NCBI RefSeq assembly: GCF_009663395.1
Contig: NZ_QKNW01000001.1
Span: 1,178,001 to 1,242,000 of the forward strand
Length of the DNA stretch: 64,000 nucleotides
Source of the DNA: Halosegnis longus
GTDB lineage: Archaea > Halobacteriota > Halobacteria > Halobacteriales > Haloarculaceae
Direction: 5' to 3'
Positions 28,911 to 37,398 of the stretch are shown in pieces. The position numbers and the translations under genes were made by a program. Positions within the stretch are counted from its first letter, which is position 1. Each line of letters starts with the position of its first letter. The notes beneath the pieces are model-generated. The model saw only the letters and a program-made list of their open reading frames with translations, did no database searches and was not told the DNA's origin.

Positions 28911-28921
28911 GGCCGGCCTAA
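28908..28921. promoter_or_regulatory. Candidate metal-regulator operator (receptor promoter, distal)
   Basis: TTCGG-CCGG-CCTAA matches the same 5-4-5 palindrome with one mismatch. Its centre is 26 nt from that of the proximal site. Confidence 0.5.
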
Positions 28922-28935
28922 TCTGGTACGTGCGT

Positions 28936-28943
28936 GAATTTAT
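28936..28943 (+). promoter_or_regulatory. Candidate TATA box of the short-chain dehydrogenase gene
   Basis: aatttatg lies 27-34 nt before the ATG at 28970, divergent from the receptor gene. Confidence 0.45.
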
Positions 28944-28969
28944 GCCACACCGCACGCCACTCCACTGGT

Positions 28970-29833
28970 ATGGTGATGAGCGCCGCGGAGGCGATGGAGG
29001 AGTACGGACCGAGTGAGATAACGACGGACCGGATACTGACGGTCGATGACCCGGCCTACACCGACGAGAACGTCGCGCTCGTCACGGGGGCCGCGAGCGG
29101 CATCGGACGCGCTATCGCGCTGTGTCTCGCCGGCAACGGGCTGACGGTCGCCGGCGTCGACGTGGACACGGACGGACTCGACGAGGTGACGGCCCGCGCC
29201 GAGACGCTCGGACTCCCCGGCGGTATCGAGTCGGTCGAGGCCGACCTCACCGAGGAGTCAGACATCGAGCAGGCGGTCGAACGGGCCGCCGACCTCGGTG
29301 ACCTCCGGTATCTCGCCAACGTCGCGGGACTCCAGACGATCGCCCCCATCGCCGAGTTCCCGACCGAGAAGTACGACCTGATGCACGACGTGATGCAGCG
29401 TGCGCCGCTCCTGTTGAGCAAGGCCGCCTGGCCCCATCTCGAGGAGTCGGGCGGCGTCATCGGCAACATGTGTTCGGTCCACGGTCACATCGTCACGGAG
29501 GACAAGGTGGCGTACAACACCGTGAAGTTCGCGCTCCGGGGGCTGACCCAATCGATCGCCGCCGAGGGCGACGGCGACATCCGGGGCTTTTCGGTCTCCA
29601 CGGGGTTCGTGAAGACGCCCCTCGTCGCCAAACAGCTCCCCGACTCCGCCGAGTCGCGCGGCCTCTCGGTCCCCGAGACGGTCGAACAGGTCATCCTCGG
29701 GGCGAGCAAGGTCAAGCGGATGATGGAGCCGTACGAGGTCGGGAATCTGTTCGTCCACGGCTTCTCCCACCACGCCAGCCACCTCAACGGCGACGACATG
29801 ACCCACGACGGCGGGATGTCGACGACCTACTGA
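28970..29833 (+). CDS. Short-chain dehydrogenase/reductase, hydroxybutyrate dehydrogenase-like
   Basis: This 287-residue NAD(P)-dependent oxidoreductase has the nucleotide loop TGAASGIG at 39-46, a Ser in CSVHGHIV, and the active-site pair Tyr182-x3-Lys186 (YNTVK). The SVHGH string and the closing HDGGM resemble D-beta-hydroxybutyrate dehydrogenases, but substrate is not settled. The first 33 residues before the Rossmann strand are an unusual extension. The ATG at 28970 fits the TATA box; Met at 28976 is also possible. The stop lies 1 nt before the convergent ligase gene. Confidence 0.85.
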   Translation: MVMSAAEAMEEYGPSEITTDRILTVDDPAYTDENVALVTGAASGIGRAIALCLAGNGLTVAGVDVDTDGLDEVTARAETLGLPGGIESVEADLTEESDIEQAVERAADLGDLRYLANVAGLQTIAPIAEFPTEKYDLMHDVMQRAPLLLSKAAWPHLEESGGVIGNMCSVHGHIVTEDKVAYNTVKFALRGLTQSIAAEGDGDIRGFSVSTGFVKTPLVAKQLPDSAESRGLSVPETVEQVILGASKVKRMMEPYEVGNLFVHGFSHHASHLNGDDMTHDGGMSTTY

Positions 29834-29834
29834 C

Positions 29835-31334
29835 TCACAGCCACTCGGCGAACGTCCCCTCGATGAGCGTCCCCTCCTGCTCGTCGAGATACTCGGCCTG
29901 CATCCCCCACAGCGCCTCGGTGAACGGCTCGCCGGCGTCGAACCGCTCGCGGACGCGGGTACGCTTCCACGATGCGGGCGTCACGCAGCGGTCGACCCGC
30001 TCACGGAGCGGGCGGAGATACCGATTCGCCTCCTCGGGGCTGACGCCGCTGCGTTCTAGCCCGGACCGCGCGAACTCGAACAGCTCCGCGTACAGCGTCT
30101 CCGCGTTCGTCGTCACCTCGCCGTCGGCCGTCACCCACTCCATCTCGGCGTCCAACCCGTCTTCTGCGGCCGCGTAGAAGTTCTCGCGGGCGGTCTCCCA
30201 CGACTGGTCGTACACCGGGTGTTCGAGCCGGCGCAGCGACTCCATCAGCCCGGCGAAGGCCGCGAGGAACGCGATCGAGTCGCGCACGGTCGGCTGGCTC
30301 GCGATGGGGCGGAACTCGATGCGCGCGTTCGCGCTCTTGCGCGAACTCCCCTCGATGACGGGCCGCACCCACCGCCAGTAGGAGCCGTGTTTGTGCCGAT
30401 AGTGGGCAAAGCGGTCGTCGAACCGCCCGCCCTCAGACTGGAGTTCGGGGACGACGGTCGTGTCGGCCGCCACCCGGTCGACGGCCTCCTCGATGGTGTC
30501 GAAGTCGCGCGGGAACCGCACCTTCGGGTCGTCGTCGGGGTTGAGCACCGACTCGAAGACGTGGATGCGCCCGCTGTCGGGCGACTCCTCGATGACCCGC
30601 GCCGGCTCGTCGGTGTAGAGGTCCGGCGGGAAGAAGGGTGAGTTCACCCCCAGCGCGAGCAGCGGCCCCGCGATACGCAGCGCGTACCGGAAGTACGTCG
30701 GAAGCTCCGACGCCTGCGGCACCTGGTAGTGGGGCTGTATCGACGTGATGAGACTCTCCGGCATCACGGTCCGGGCGTCGAGTTCGACCCCCGGCGCGTC
30801 GAGCGCCATGTCGGCGCTGAAGTCGGTGTTCGCCATCGCGTGATACCGGACGGCGTCGCTCATGTTCGTCGCGAGCCGAATCCCGTCTTCCTCGATGGAG
30901 TCGGCGAGATACGACCCCGCGGTCTCGCCGACCGGCGGCTGGGTCCAGATGCCGTCCGAGACGAGCCGCAACCCTTCGGTCGTCGCCACCTCCTGTGCGG
31001 CCGAGAGCCGCGCTTGCACCTCGGCCTCCTGTGCGCGCAGGCCGTACCCCGACAGCGGCTGCGGGGAGGTGGACATCTCGGCGTTGTGCAGCCCCAGCTC
31101 CTTCTCGAAGCCCACGTACTCCAGCAGTCGCCGCGGGACGCGCGCGAGCGCCCCCGAGTCGTCGACGGCGTAGAACTCGTACTCGAAGCCGACGACGCCC
31201 TGCGCGTTGTCGAAGGTCCCCTCGTGGAGTTCGCGTTTCAGCTCCTCGATTTCGGCTTCGACGCGCGCCGCGAACGTCTCGGAGTCGGTGTCGAGTATCT
31301 CCCGTACTTCCGTTGCGAGCTCCGAGCCTGACAT
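29835..31334 (-). CDS. Glutamate-cysteine ligase-like protein
   Basis: This 499-residue protein carries the ATP-grasp-like GCS fold: GFEYEFYAVDDSG near 46, HNAEMSTSPQPLSG, the STQ-like SIQPHYQVP segment, LGVNSPFFPP and ARIEFRPIASQP. These match glutamate-cysteine ligase/carboxylate-amine ligase families that make gamma-glutamylcysteine, the main low-molecular thiol of haloarchaea. It is longer than the common haloarchaeal GshA (about 360), so it may be a separate paralogue with another substrate. The start at 31334 was chosen because upstream codons read like non-coding leader. Confidence 0.65.
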   Translation of the reverse strand: MSGSELATEVREILDTDSETFAARVEAEIEELKRELHEGTFDNAQGVVGFEYEFYAVDDSGALARVPRRLLEYVGFEKELGLHNAEMSTSPQPLSGYGLRAQEAEVQARLSAAQEVATTEGLRLVSDGIWTQPPVGETAGSYLADSIEEDGIRLATNMSDAVRYHAMANTDFSADMALDAPGVELDARTVMPESLITSIQPHYQVPQASELPTYFRYALRIAGPLLALGVNSPFFPPDLYTDEPARVIEESPDSGRIHVFESVLNPDDDPKVRFPRDFDTIEEAVDRVAADTTVVPELQSEGGRFDDRFAHYRHKHGSYWRWVRPVIEGSSRKSANARIEFRPIASQPTVRDSIAFLAAFAGLMESLRRLEHPVYDQSWETARENFYAAAEDGLDAEMEWVTADGEVTTNAETLYAELFEFARSGLERSGVSPEEANRYLRPLRERVDRCVTPASWKRTRVRERFDAGEPFTEALWGMQAEYLDEQEGTLIEGTFAEWL

Positions 31335-31359
31335 ACTGCGTCGGTCGGGCGCGGGGGAT

Positions 31360-32295
31360 TTAGAACCCGTCGGCTGCGCCCGCAAGCAGCGCCGCGAGCC
31401 GGTCGCGGTGGAAGTCGACCGCAGCACTCCCCGTCCGCTCCGGGTACCCCGGCCGCGTCACCTCGCCGTTGGAGTCGACGGCCGACCGGACGACCGCCGC
31501 GAGCCGGTAGAGCCGCGGCACCGACGGAAGCGGCCGCTCGGCGGCGTAGCCGTCCCGAAACGCGGCCCGCAGCGGCTCCGCGTCGCCGTACCACGCACAG
31601 ATGAGGTGGTCGGCCTTCGCCACCGACAGCGCCGGGTCCGCGGCCAGCGGCTCCCCCCAGTCGAGTACGGCTGTCACTCCGTGGTCGTCGTCGTAGACGG
31701 CGTTTCCGGGCCGAAAATCCCACGGGTAGAGCCGCGCCGGCGGTCGTTCGGGGAGGTCTGCGTCGGCGAGTGCGGTCTCCACTGGTTCGCGCAGGTCCGA
31801 CAGCGAGGGGGGGAGCGCCGCCAGCCCGGCGTCGAGGTGCTCCCCGAACCACGCCCGCCAGTCGGCGTCGGTCGCGCGTAGCTCCCCGTCCGTGAGCCTC
31901 ACGTCGCCGTAGCCGTCGAACCGGAACGCCTCGTGGCAGGCGGCGAGCCAGCGGCCGAACGAGCGGGCGACGGTCTCTCGGGTGGGTAGTGGCAGCCCGG
32001 CGAACCGCTCGTGGAGGTCGTCGCCGGACGCGCGCTCGACGACGGCGTACCGACCGCCCTCGTAGCTCTCCTCCGCGAGAATCGCGGGCGTCGGGACCGA
32101 CGTGCGCTCACGGACCGCGCGGGCCAGCGCCAGCTCCGTCCGGAACGCTGCCGGTCGCGTCGATAGCTGGACCACGACCTCGCCGTCGTCGAGCGTCACC
32201 AGGTACGTCCGCTTGTGGTTTCCCCGCTGGACGGGGTCCACCCGCCGCACCGACCGGTCGGGAAGCGCCTCGGCGACGGCGTCGGCCGCGTTCAT
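31360..32295 (-). CDS. Aminoglycoside phosphotransferase-like (APH) kinase
   Basis: This 311-residue protein has an APH/kinase-like fold. NHKRTYLVTLDDGEVVVQL is the ATP-lysine strand region, YPWDFRPGNAVYD (Asp and Asn) is the catalytic loop, and ITAVLDWGEPLAADP-like VTAVLDWGEPLAADPAL is the metal Asp loop. This family phosphorylates small molecules (drugs, choline, sugars); the substrate is unknown. The N-terminal start is the ATG at 32295. It lies 25 nt before the ligase gene on the same strand, so the two may be co-transcribed. Confidence 0.75.
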   Translation of the reverse strand: MNAADAVAEALPDRSVRRVDPVQRGNHKRTYLVTLDDGEVVVQLSTRPAAFRTELALARAVRERTSVPTPAILAEESYEGGRYAVVERASGDDLHERFAGLPLPTRETVARSFGRWLAACHEAFRFDGYGDVRLTDGELRATDADWRAWFGEHLDAGLAALPPSLSDLREPVETALADADLPERPPARLYPWDFRPGNAVYDDDHGVTAVLDWGEPLAADPALSVAKADHLICAWYGDAEPLRAAFRDGYAAERPLPSVPRLYRLAAVVRSAVDSNGEVTRPGYPERTGSAAVDFHRDRLAALLAGAADGF

Positions 32296-32341
32296 ATCTC
32301 CGGGTAGGACTGTGGACGTATGGGCCCGACGCTCGCGGCAC

Positions 32342-33010
32342 TCACGACCCGAGCACGGCAGCCAGTTCGTCGACCGACCGAAGCGTGTGGGTCGGGCGGC
32401 GGTCGCCGGGGCCGTCGCCGTCGGCATCGAGCCACGCGACCGGGAGGCCGGCATCGAGCGCGCCGTCGACATCGTGTTCCAGCGAGTTTCCCACGTAGAG
32501 GACGCGCTCGGGGGAGACGCCGAGGGCGGCAACCGCGCGATTGAACGGCTCACGGTGCGGCTTTCGCCGGTCGAGTTCGCCGGCGTACACGACCGGGTCG
32601 AACGCGCCGTCGAGCCCGAGCGCGGCGAGCTTCGTCGACTGGCGCGGCTCCGGCCCGTTGGTGAGCAGGCCGACGGGACCGTTCGCGCGGGCTGCCGCGA
32701 GCGCCCGCTCGGCCCCCGGGAGGAAGGTCACGTCCGTCCAGTCGAGCCGGGCGACGAACGCCTCGGCCCACGCGCGGGCGTCGAGCGGTCGACCGCGGTC
32801 GGCGGCGACGCGTGCAATCCCGTCCGCGAGCTGCTCGGTCTCGCCGTCGAACTCCGTGATTTCCCGCATCGCGACCCACAGGTCCGCCGGCTCGCCGACC
32901 GGCTCGACGCCGAGGTCCTCGAAGGCCCCTCGAAAGACCGGCTCGATGGCCTGCTCGTGGCGACAGAGCGTGCCGTCGAGGTCGAACAACACTGCCGCGT
33001 ACCGGCCCAT
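32342..33010 (-). CDS. HAD-superfamily hydrolase
   Basis: This 222-residue phosphatase has the nucleophile motif DLDGT (Asp10, Asp12), a cap domain, motif II LLTNGP and the C-terminal motif YVGNSLEHDVDGALDAG with acidic residues. This is the phosphoglycolate-phosphatase/YjjG-like branch of HAD enzymes. The substrate is not evident. It precedes the phosphotransferase on the same strand, 46 nt away. Confidence 0.88.
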   Translation of the reverse strand: MGRYAAVLFDLDGTLCRHEQAIEPVFRGAFEDLGVEPVGEPADLWVAMREITEFDGETEQLADGIARVAADRGRPLDARAWAEAFVARLDWTDVTFLPGAERALAAARANGPVGLLTNGPEPRQSTKLAALGLDGAFDPVVYAGELDRRKPHREPFNRAVAALGVSPERVLYVGNSLEHDVDGALDAGLPVAWLDADGDGPGDRRPTHTLRSVDELAAVLGS

Positions 33011-33128
33011 ACACGCCGAAGGGGCCGCGTCGATGCAAGGGTTTCGGGGCCGGCACGGCGACGGACCGCAGCCGCGGGCCGATGAATCCCCACGGGGCTT
33101 TTGTACCAGCGGCCGGTCTTACCATACA

Positions 33129-34202
33129 ATGAGTGATTCGCCCGGCAATCACCCGTCGATTTCGGCGGCGACGCCGGCTACAGACGCCGACCGAGCATGG
33201 ACGTTTGAGGCCGTCCACTCCGTGTCTCGGACGTTTACGCTCACCATCGAACTCCTAGAAGAGCCTGTCGACGCGTGGGTCTGTACCGGTTATCTACTCT
33301 GCCGCATCGCCGACACCATCGAGGACGATCCGTCGATTCCGCCGCGCGAACGCGCCCGTCTGCTCGAGCTGTACGACGACGTGCTCGACCCCGACCACCC
33401 CGCCACCGTCGAGGCGTTCCTCACCGAAGTCGAGCCACATCGACCCGACGACCCCAACGCCGACTGGCAGGTCGTCGGCGACACCGAGCGCGTCTTCCGC
33501 GTCTTCGCCTCCCTCGATGCCGACGTGCAGGCCGCCATGCGCTCCGTCGTCCGCGAGATGGCCACCGGGATGGCCGACTTCCTCCGCGACCACGCCGACG
33601 AGGGTGGGCTTCGGCTCCGCACCGTCGACGAACTCGAGGAGTACTGCTGGTACGTCGCCGGCACCGTCGGGAAGCTGCTCTCGAATCTCTTTCGCGTCTA
33701 CGGCGCGGAGGAGACCGACCCCGAGGACGCCCGCCAGTTCGCGCTCTTGCTCCAGCTCGTCAACATCGCGAAGGACGTGCGCGACGACTACGAGACGGAG
33801 AACAACGTCTACCTGCCGGGCGAACTGCTGGAGGCCGAGGGCATCGACCACGAGGCCGTCGCGGACCCCAGCGCGACCGACTCGGTCGCCCGCGTCGTCG
33901 CCCGCATCACGGACCGCGCGACCGACTACGCCGACGGCGCACGCCGGTATCTCCGCACCCTCCCCGAGGACGAGGTGGGTATCCTCGCCGGGATGGGGAT
34001 GCCGTATCTGCTCGCCATCGCCACCATCCGCGAACTGAACGAGCGGGCCCACGAGGCCGTCACCAACATCGACGCGGTGAAGATGAGCCGCGAGGAGGTC
34101 GAACTCCTGTACGCCGAGATGGCGAACGACGTGACCCACGAGAAAATCGACCGGCTGGCCGAGACCGTCCGCGAGCGACCGTACACGGCCTCCGAGAACT
34201 GA
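33129..34202 (+). CDS. Squalene/phytoene synthase family protein
   Basis: This 357-residue protein has SRTFTLTIELL near the N-terminus, the first Asp-rich motif RIADTIEDD, and the second motif DVRDDYETENNVYLP, which bind prenyl diphosphates through Mg. It condenses two C15 or C20 prenyl diphosphates in isoprenoid (squalene or carotenoid) biosynthesis. The TIEDD and NNVYLP strings are nearer squalene synthase than CrtB, so squalene formation is a reasonable guess. The ATG at 33129 follows a TATA-like run (gcttttgtac). No other carotenoid gene is adjacent. Confidence 0.85.
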   Translation: MSDSPGNHPSISAATPATDADRAWTFEAVHSVSRTFTLTIELLEEPVDAWVCTGYLLCRIADTIEDDPSIPPRERARLLELYDDVLDPDHPATVEAFLTEVEPHRPDDPNADWQVVGDTERVFRVFASLDADVQAAMRSVVREMATGMADFLRDHADEGGLRLRTVDELEEYCWYVAGTVGKLLSNLFRVYGAEETDPEDARQFALLLQLVNIAKDVRDDYETENNVYLPGELLEAEGIDHEAVADPSATDSVARVVARITDRATDYADGARRYLRTLPEDEVGILAGMGMPYLLAIATIRELNERAHEAVTNIDAVKMSREEVELLYAEMANDVTHEKIDRLAETVRERPYTASEN

Positions 34203-34500
34203 CCGCGAACGCCGTCGCTGTCTGCGTTCTGTCGAATCGAAAACTGAGACGCCTACTCGTCGAGTCGCTTCGGCTGTGGTCCGTGGCGCGGCTGGAGCGG
34301 AATCAGTCGGCGGTCGGTGGTCGGTGTCGGGCGAGTCGTGGTGCGTGTTGCGGTTTGTGTTGTCATGCGGGATATGGTCGGGTCGGTCTGTGAGCAGTGC
34401 GTTCGGTCACGAAGCCTGCCGGTGTACTACCATACCCTCACTGTGCGGGCGTCTATAATAAATGTTCATGTTCTATCCCGGTCCTACACGTCCGCCGAGT
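34203..34500. other. Non-coding spacer before truncated aldehyde dehydrogenase
   Basis: About 298 nt without a supported gene. It contains a short A/T-rich run (gtctataataaatgttc, about 34450) and has no continuation of the aldehyde dehydrogenase N-terminus in any frame. It may be debris of a rearrangement that removed that part. I see no terminal repeat or transposase remnant. Confidence 0.45.
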
Positions 34501-35481
34501 AGACCCGCCGTCGCGCTCGGCAACACCGTCGTCGTGAAGCCGGCGACGAACACGCCGGTGGTCGGCGGCTTGCTCTTCGGCGCGCTTGCCGAGGCCGCGG
34601 GCATCCCCGACGGCGTCATCAACGTCGTCACCGGGCGCGGCTCCGACGTTGGCGATGCGGTCGCCAGCCACCCCGAAAGCGATGCGGTCGCCTTCACCGG
34701 CTCCACGCCGGTCGGGAAACACGTCGCGAGCCTCGCGGCCGAGAACCTCGCGATTCAGGCGATGGAGCTCGGCGGCAACAACGCCCACGTCGTCACCGAG
34801 AGCGCCGACCTCGATGCGGCCATCGACAGCGCCGTCTTCGGCTCCTTCGTCCACCAGGGGCAGGTGTGTATCTCCATCAACCGCCATATCGTCCACGAGT
34901 CGGTGTACGACGAGTACGTCGAGCGGCTCACCGAGCGCGCCGCGTCGCTGCCCGCCGGCTCCGCCCACGACGACACCGTCGTCGGTCCCATCATCGACGA
35001 GAGCCAGCGCGACGAGATGCTGGGGTACGTCGAGGAGACGGTCGACGCCGGCGCGACCCTCGAAACCGGCGGCTCCACGGTCGGCCTCGACGGCGTCGAC
35101 GACTCGCTCGTCGTCGAACCGACCGTCCTCTCTGACGTGACCAACGACATGGCCGCCGCCTGCAACGAGCACTTCGGTCCCATCGCGCCGGTCATCCCGT
35201 TCGAGACCGTCGACGAGGCGGTCGACCTCGCCAACGCGACCGACTACGGGCTGTCGGGGTCGGTCCACGGTGACCTCGACACCGCCCTCGACATCGCCGA
35301 CCGCATGGACACCGGCCACGTCCACGTCAACGACCAGCCCATCAACGACGAGGCGCACGTCCCCTTCTCGGGCACGAACGCCTCCGGCATGGGTGGGTAC
35401 AACAGCGAGACCATCATGAACGAGCTCACCGAGACGAAGTGGATTTCGCTCCAGCGCGAGGAGCGCGAGTACCCCTTCTGA
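34501..35481 (+). pseudogene. 5'-truncated aldehyde dehydrogenase
   Basis: From about 34501 the frame reads like the middle of an NAD(P)-aldehyde dehydrogenase (PAVALGNTVVVKPATNTP) and runs without a break to the stop. It keeps the general-base Glu (AMELGGNNAHVV), the catalytic Cys (HQGQVCISINR) and the C-terminal EHFGPIAPVIPF and NDQPINDEAHVPFSG. The normal first 150-160 residues, including the substrate-channel and cofactor Asn region, are missing. An in-frame ATG at 34462 would give 339 residues with a non-ALDH N-terminus. The protein is therefore likely inactive. Confidence 0.8.
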
Positions 35482-35528
35482 CTCGCCGGTCGCTCCACGC
35501 TTTTCGTGCTGGCGGTCCTAACGCGGGT

Positions 35529-36608
35529 ATGCCAGCTATCGGTGTCATCGGAGCCGGAGCCGCGAGCGCGGCGGCCACGTACGTCCTCGATACCGCCCTT
35601 CCCGAGGCGAGCGTGACCGTCCTCGAAAAGTCGGGCGGGGTCTGTGGCCGCGCGGCCACCCGCCGCCGGGGCGACTACGAGTACGTCTACGACTACGGCG
35701 CGAACTACGTGAAAGACGACGACGAGCGCGTCACCGACCTGCTCACCGAGCAGCTCGACTCCGACGGGCTCGTCGACGCCAGCGAACCAATCTACGTCTT
35801 CGAAGACGACGGGGAGATACAGGAGGGACGCGACGCCGACGACCACAAGTGGAGCTACGAGCGCGGGCTCACGCAAATCGCGAAGCGGCTCTTCGCCGAG
35901 ACGGACGCCGACATCCACCGACGGACGCGCGTCGAGACCATCGAGCGCGACGGCGAGCAGTGGCGACTCCACGATACGGACGGAGGTGGTGGCGACTCCG
36001 CGTCTGACGTCACCGACGGGGAGTCGTGGGGGCCTTTCGACGCCCTGCTCGTGAACCCGCCCGCCCCCCAGACCGCCCAACTGCTCCGCGATGCTGACTG
36101 GGACCACGAGGTGCGTGAGACCCTCGCCGAGGCTTGTGAGGCGGTCCCGTATCGGAGCATCTACACCGCCGTCCTCGGCTACGAGTTCGACCTCGACGTG
36201 CCCTACTACGGCCTGGTCAACGTCGACAAGGACCACGAGGTCGGCTGGCTCTCGCGCGAGGAGTGTAAGGCCGGCCACGTCCCCGACGGCCAGTCCGTCC
36301 TCGTCGTGCAAGCGAACCACGAGTGGTCGGTCGAGCATTACGACGACGACCCGGAATCCAACGTCACCGCGCTCGCCGACCACGCCGCCGATATCGTCGG
36401 CGACGACCGCCTGCGCGACCCGGCGTGGTCGGACCAGCAGGGCTGGCGGTACGCGCTCCCCGACGACGGCGTCGCCCACGGTCCCGTCGACAGCGCCGCG
36501 TCTCACGGTCTCTACTGTCTCGGCGACTGGGTCGGCGGCGAAGCGCGGCTCCACGTCGCCCTCAGAAACGGACTCGACACCGGCGAACGGCTCGCCTACT
36601 CGCTGTAG
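35529..36608 (+). CDS. FAD-dependent oxidoreductase, renalase-like
   Basis: This 359-residue flavoprotein has the dinucleotide loop GVIGAGAASAAATY near 5-18, LEKSGGVCGRAATRR for ribose/flavin contact and YDYGANYVKD, as in renalase/amine oxidases. The C-terminal closing motif LYCLGDWVGGEARLHVALRN fits the flavin site. The substrate (amine or NAD(P)H isomer) is unknown. ATG at 35529 follows the ALDH remnant by 47 nt on the same strand. Confidence 0.82.
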   Translation: MPAIGVIGAGAASAAATYVLDTALPEASVTVLEKSGGVCGRAATRRRGDYEYVYDYGANYVKDDDERVTDLLTEQLDSDGLVDASEPIYVFEDDGEIQEGRDADDHKWSYERGLTQIAKRLFAETDADIHRRTRVETIERDGEQWRLHDTDGGGGDSASDVTDGESWGPFDALLVNPPAPQTAQLLRDADWDHEVRETLAEACEAVPYRSIYTAVLGYEFDLDVPYYGLVNVDKDHEVGWLSREECKAGHVPDGQSVLVVQANHEWSVEHYDDDPESNVTALADHAADIVGDDRLRDPAWSDQQGWRYALPDDGVAHGPVDSAASHGLYCLGDWVGGEARLHVALRNGLDTGERLAYSL

Positions 36609-36669
36609 GCTGGGCGTCTACTCCCGGCAAAGCGTCGAGCAGTCGCTAGCGACGTTAGAATTGAAGAAG

Positions 36670-36742
36670 TAGTCCGTACTGGATTCGAACCAGTGTCGTT
36701 GCCCCCAGAAGGCAACAGGATTGGCCACTACCCTAACGGACT
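36670..36742 (-). tRNA. tRNA-Gln(CTG)
   Basis: The minus strand acceptor stem AGTCCGT (from 36742) pairs perfectly with ACGGACT (to 36671); 36670 gives discriminator A. The anticodon stem TTGCC/GGCAA encloses TTCTGGG with anticodon CTG, decoding CAG. The T arm has GGTTCGAATCC. No intron is present. Confidence 0.95.
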
Positions 36743-36800
36743 GTGCAACTACCGATAGCGCGTTAGGTCATATGAGGCTTGCGAAAGCCGGCGCTCTCGG

Positions 36801-37373
36801 TCACTCTGGGTCTCCGGAGTCGTCGTGTTCCTTCCGGTGGCAGTTTGCACAGAGCACGATACACTTCTCTATCTCCTCGCGAATAGAGGCTTTCGAGAAC
36901 GCGCGATTCACCATCCGCGCGACTCCGTCCCGCTTCTCGACGCCGTCTGGATGGTGGAAGTCGAGACACGCTGGGTCGGATTCGCCACAGCGCTCACACT
37001 GACAGTGCTCGCGCTTGTACTCTGCGAGCCACGCTCGAAGCTCCTTTCGCCGTCGTTTCTTCTTTCCCTGCTGCCGGTCGCGGTTCTTCCGATACCATCG
37101 CTGGTGTGGCGACAGCTCTTCCCACACCTCGCCGTCGTCGAGTTCCACGTCGTCGGGCTTTGGCTCGACCCGCGAGATACCGGTCTGTCCGCCGGCCTCG
37201 ACCGTCTCCAACCCTGCCCGCGCTTTGGCCTCGTTCCAACCACCGACCACTCGCATGATTGTGGTCGACGCCGGCTGATATCCCAGTTCGTCGTACTGTA
37301 CCTTCGACGGCGACTCGTCGAGTTCGGCTGCCGCTTGACGGAGTGCGTCCAGACACTCCCGTTCGGTCACCAT
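36801..37373 (-). CDS. HNH endonuclease with homing-endonuclease-associated repeat
   Basis: This 190-residue protein has an N-terminal homing-associated repeat at about 5-55 (DALRQAAAELDES...GGWNEAKARAGL) that binds DNA in free-standing homing enzymes. The C-terminal HNH nuclease domain has CERCGES, the FHHPDG core and a second zinc pair CANCHRKEH. It is basic in the middle (Lys/Arg stretch). Its stop is 58 nt from tRNA-Gln on the same strand. Free-standing HNH endonucleases can spread by copying themselves into a cleavage site; no intron or intein is seen nearby. Confidence 0.82.
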   Translation of the reverse strand: MVTERECLDALRQAAAELDESPSKVQYDELGYQPASTTIMRVVGGWNEAKARAGLETVEAGGQTGISRVEPKPDDVELDDGEVWEELSPHQRWYRKNRDRQQGKKKRRRKELRAWLAEYKREHCQCERCGESDPACLDFHHPDGVEKRDGVARMVNRAFSKASIREEIEKCIVLCANCHRKEHDDSGDPE

Positions 37374-37398
37374 AGCTCGGGTCGCGCCCAATCCGCAA

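Noticed and set aside
27397-29016. 539-codon plus-strand frame over the importer receptor
   Set aside because: It is antisense to the receptor, whose Tat-lipobox and binding-protein domains are clear, and reads as basic low-complexity sequence.
34203-34500. Possible insertion-sequence remnant
   Set aside because: No inverted repeats, target duplications or transposase fragments can be seen; the region is described only as spacer.
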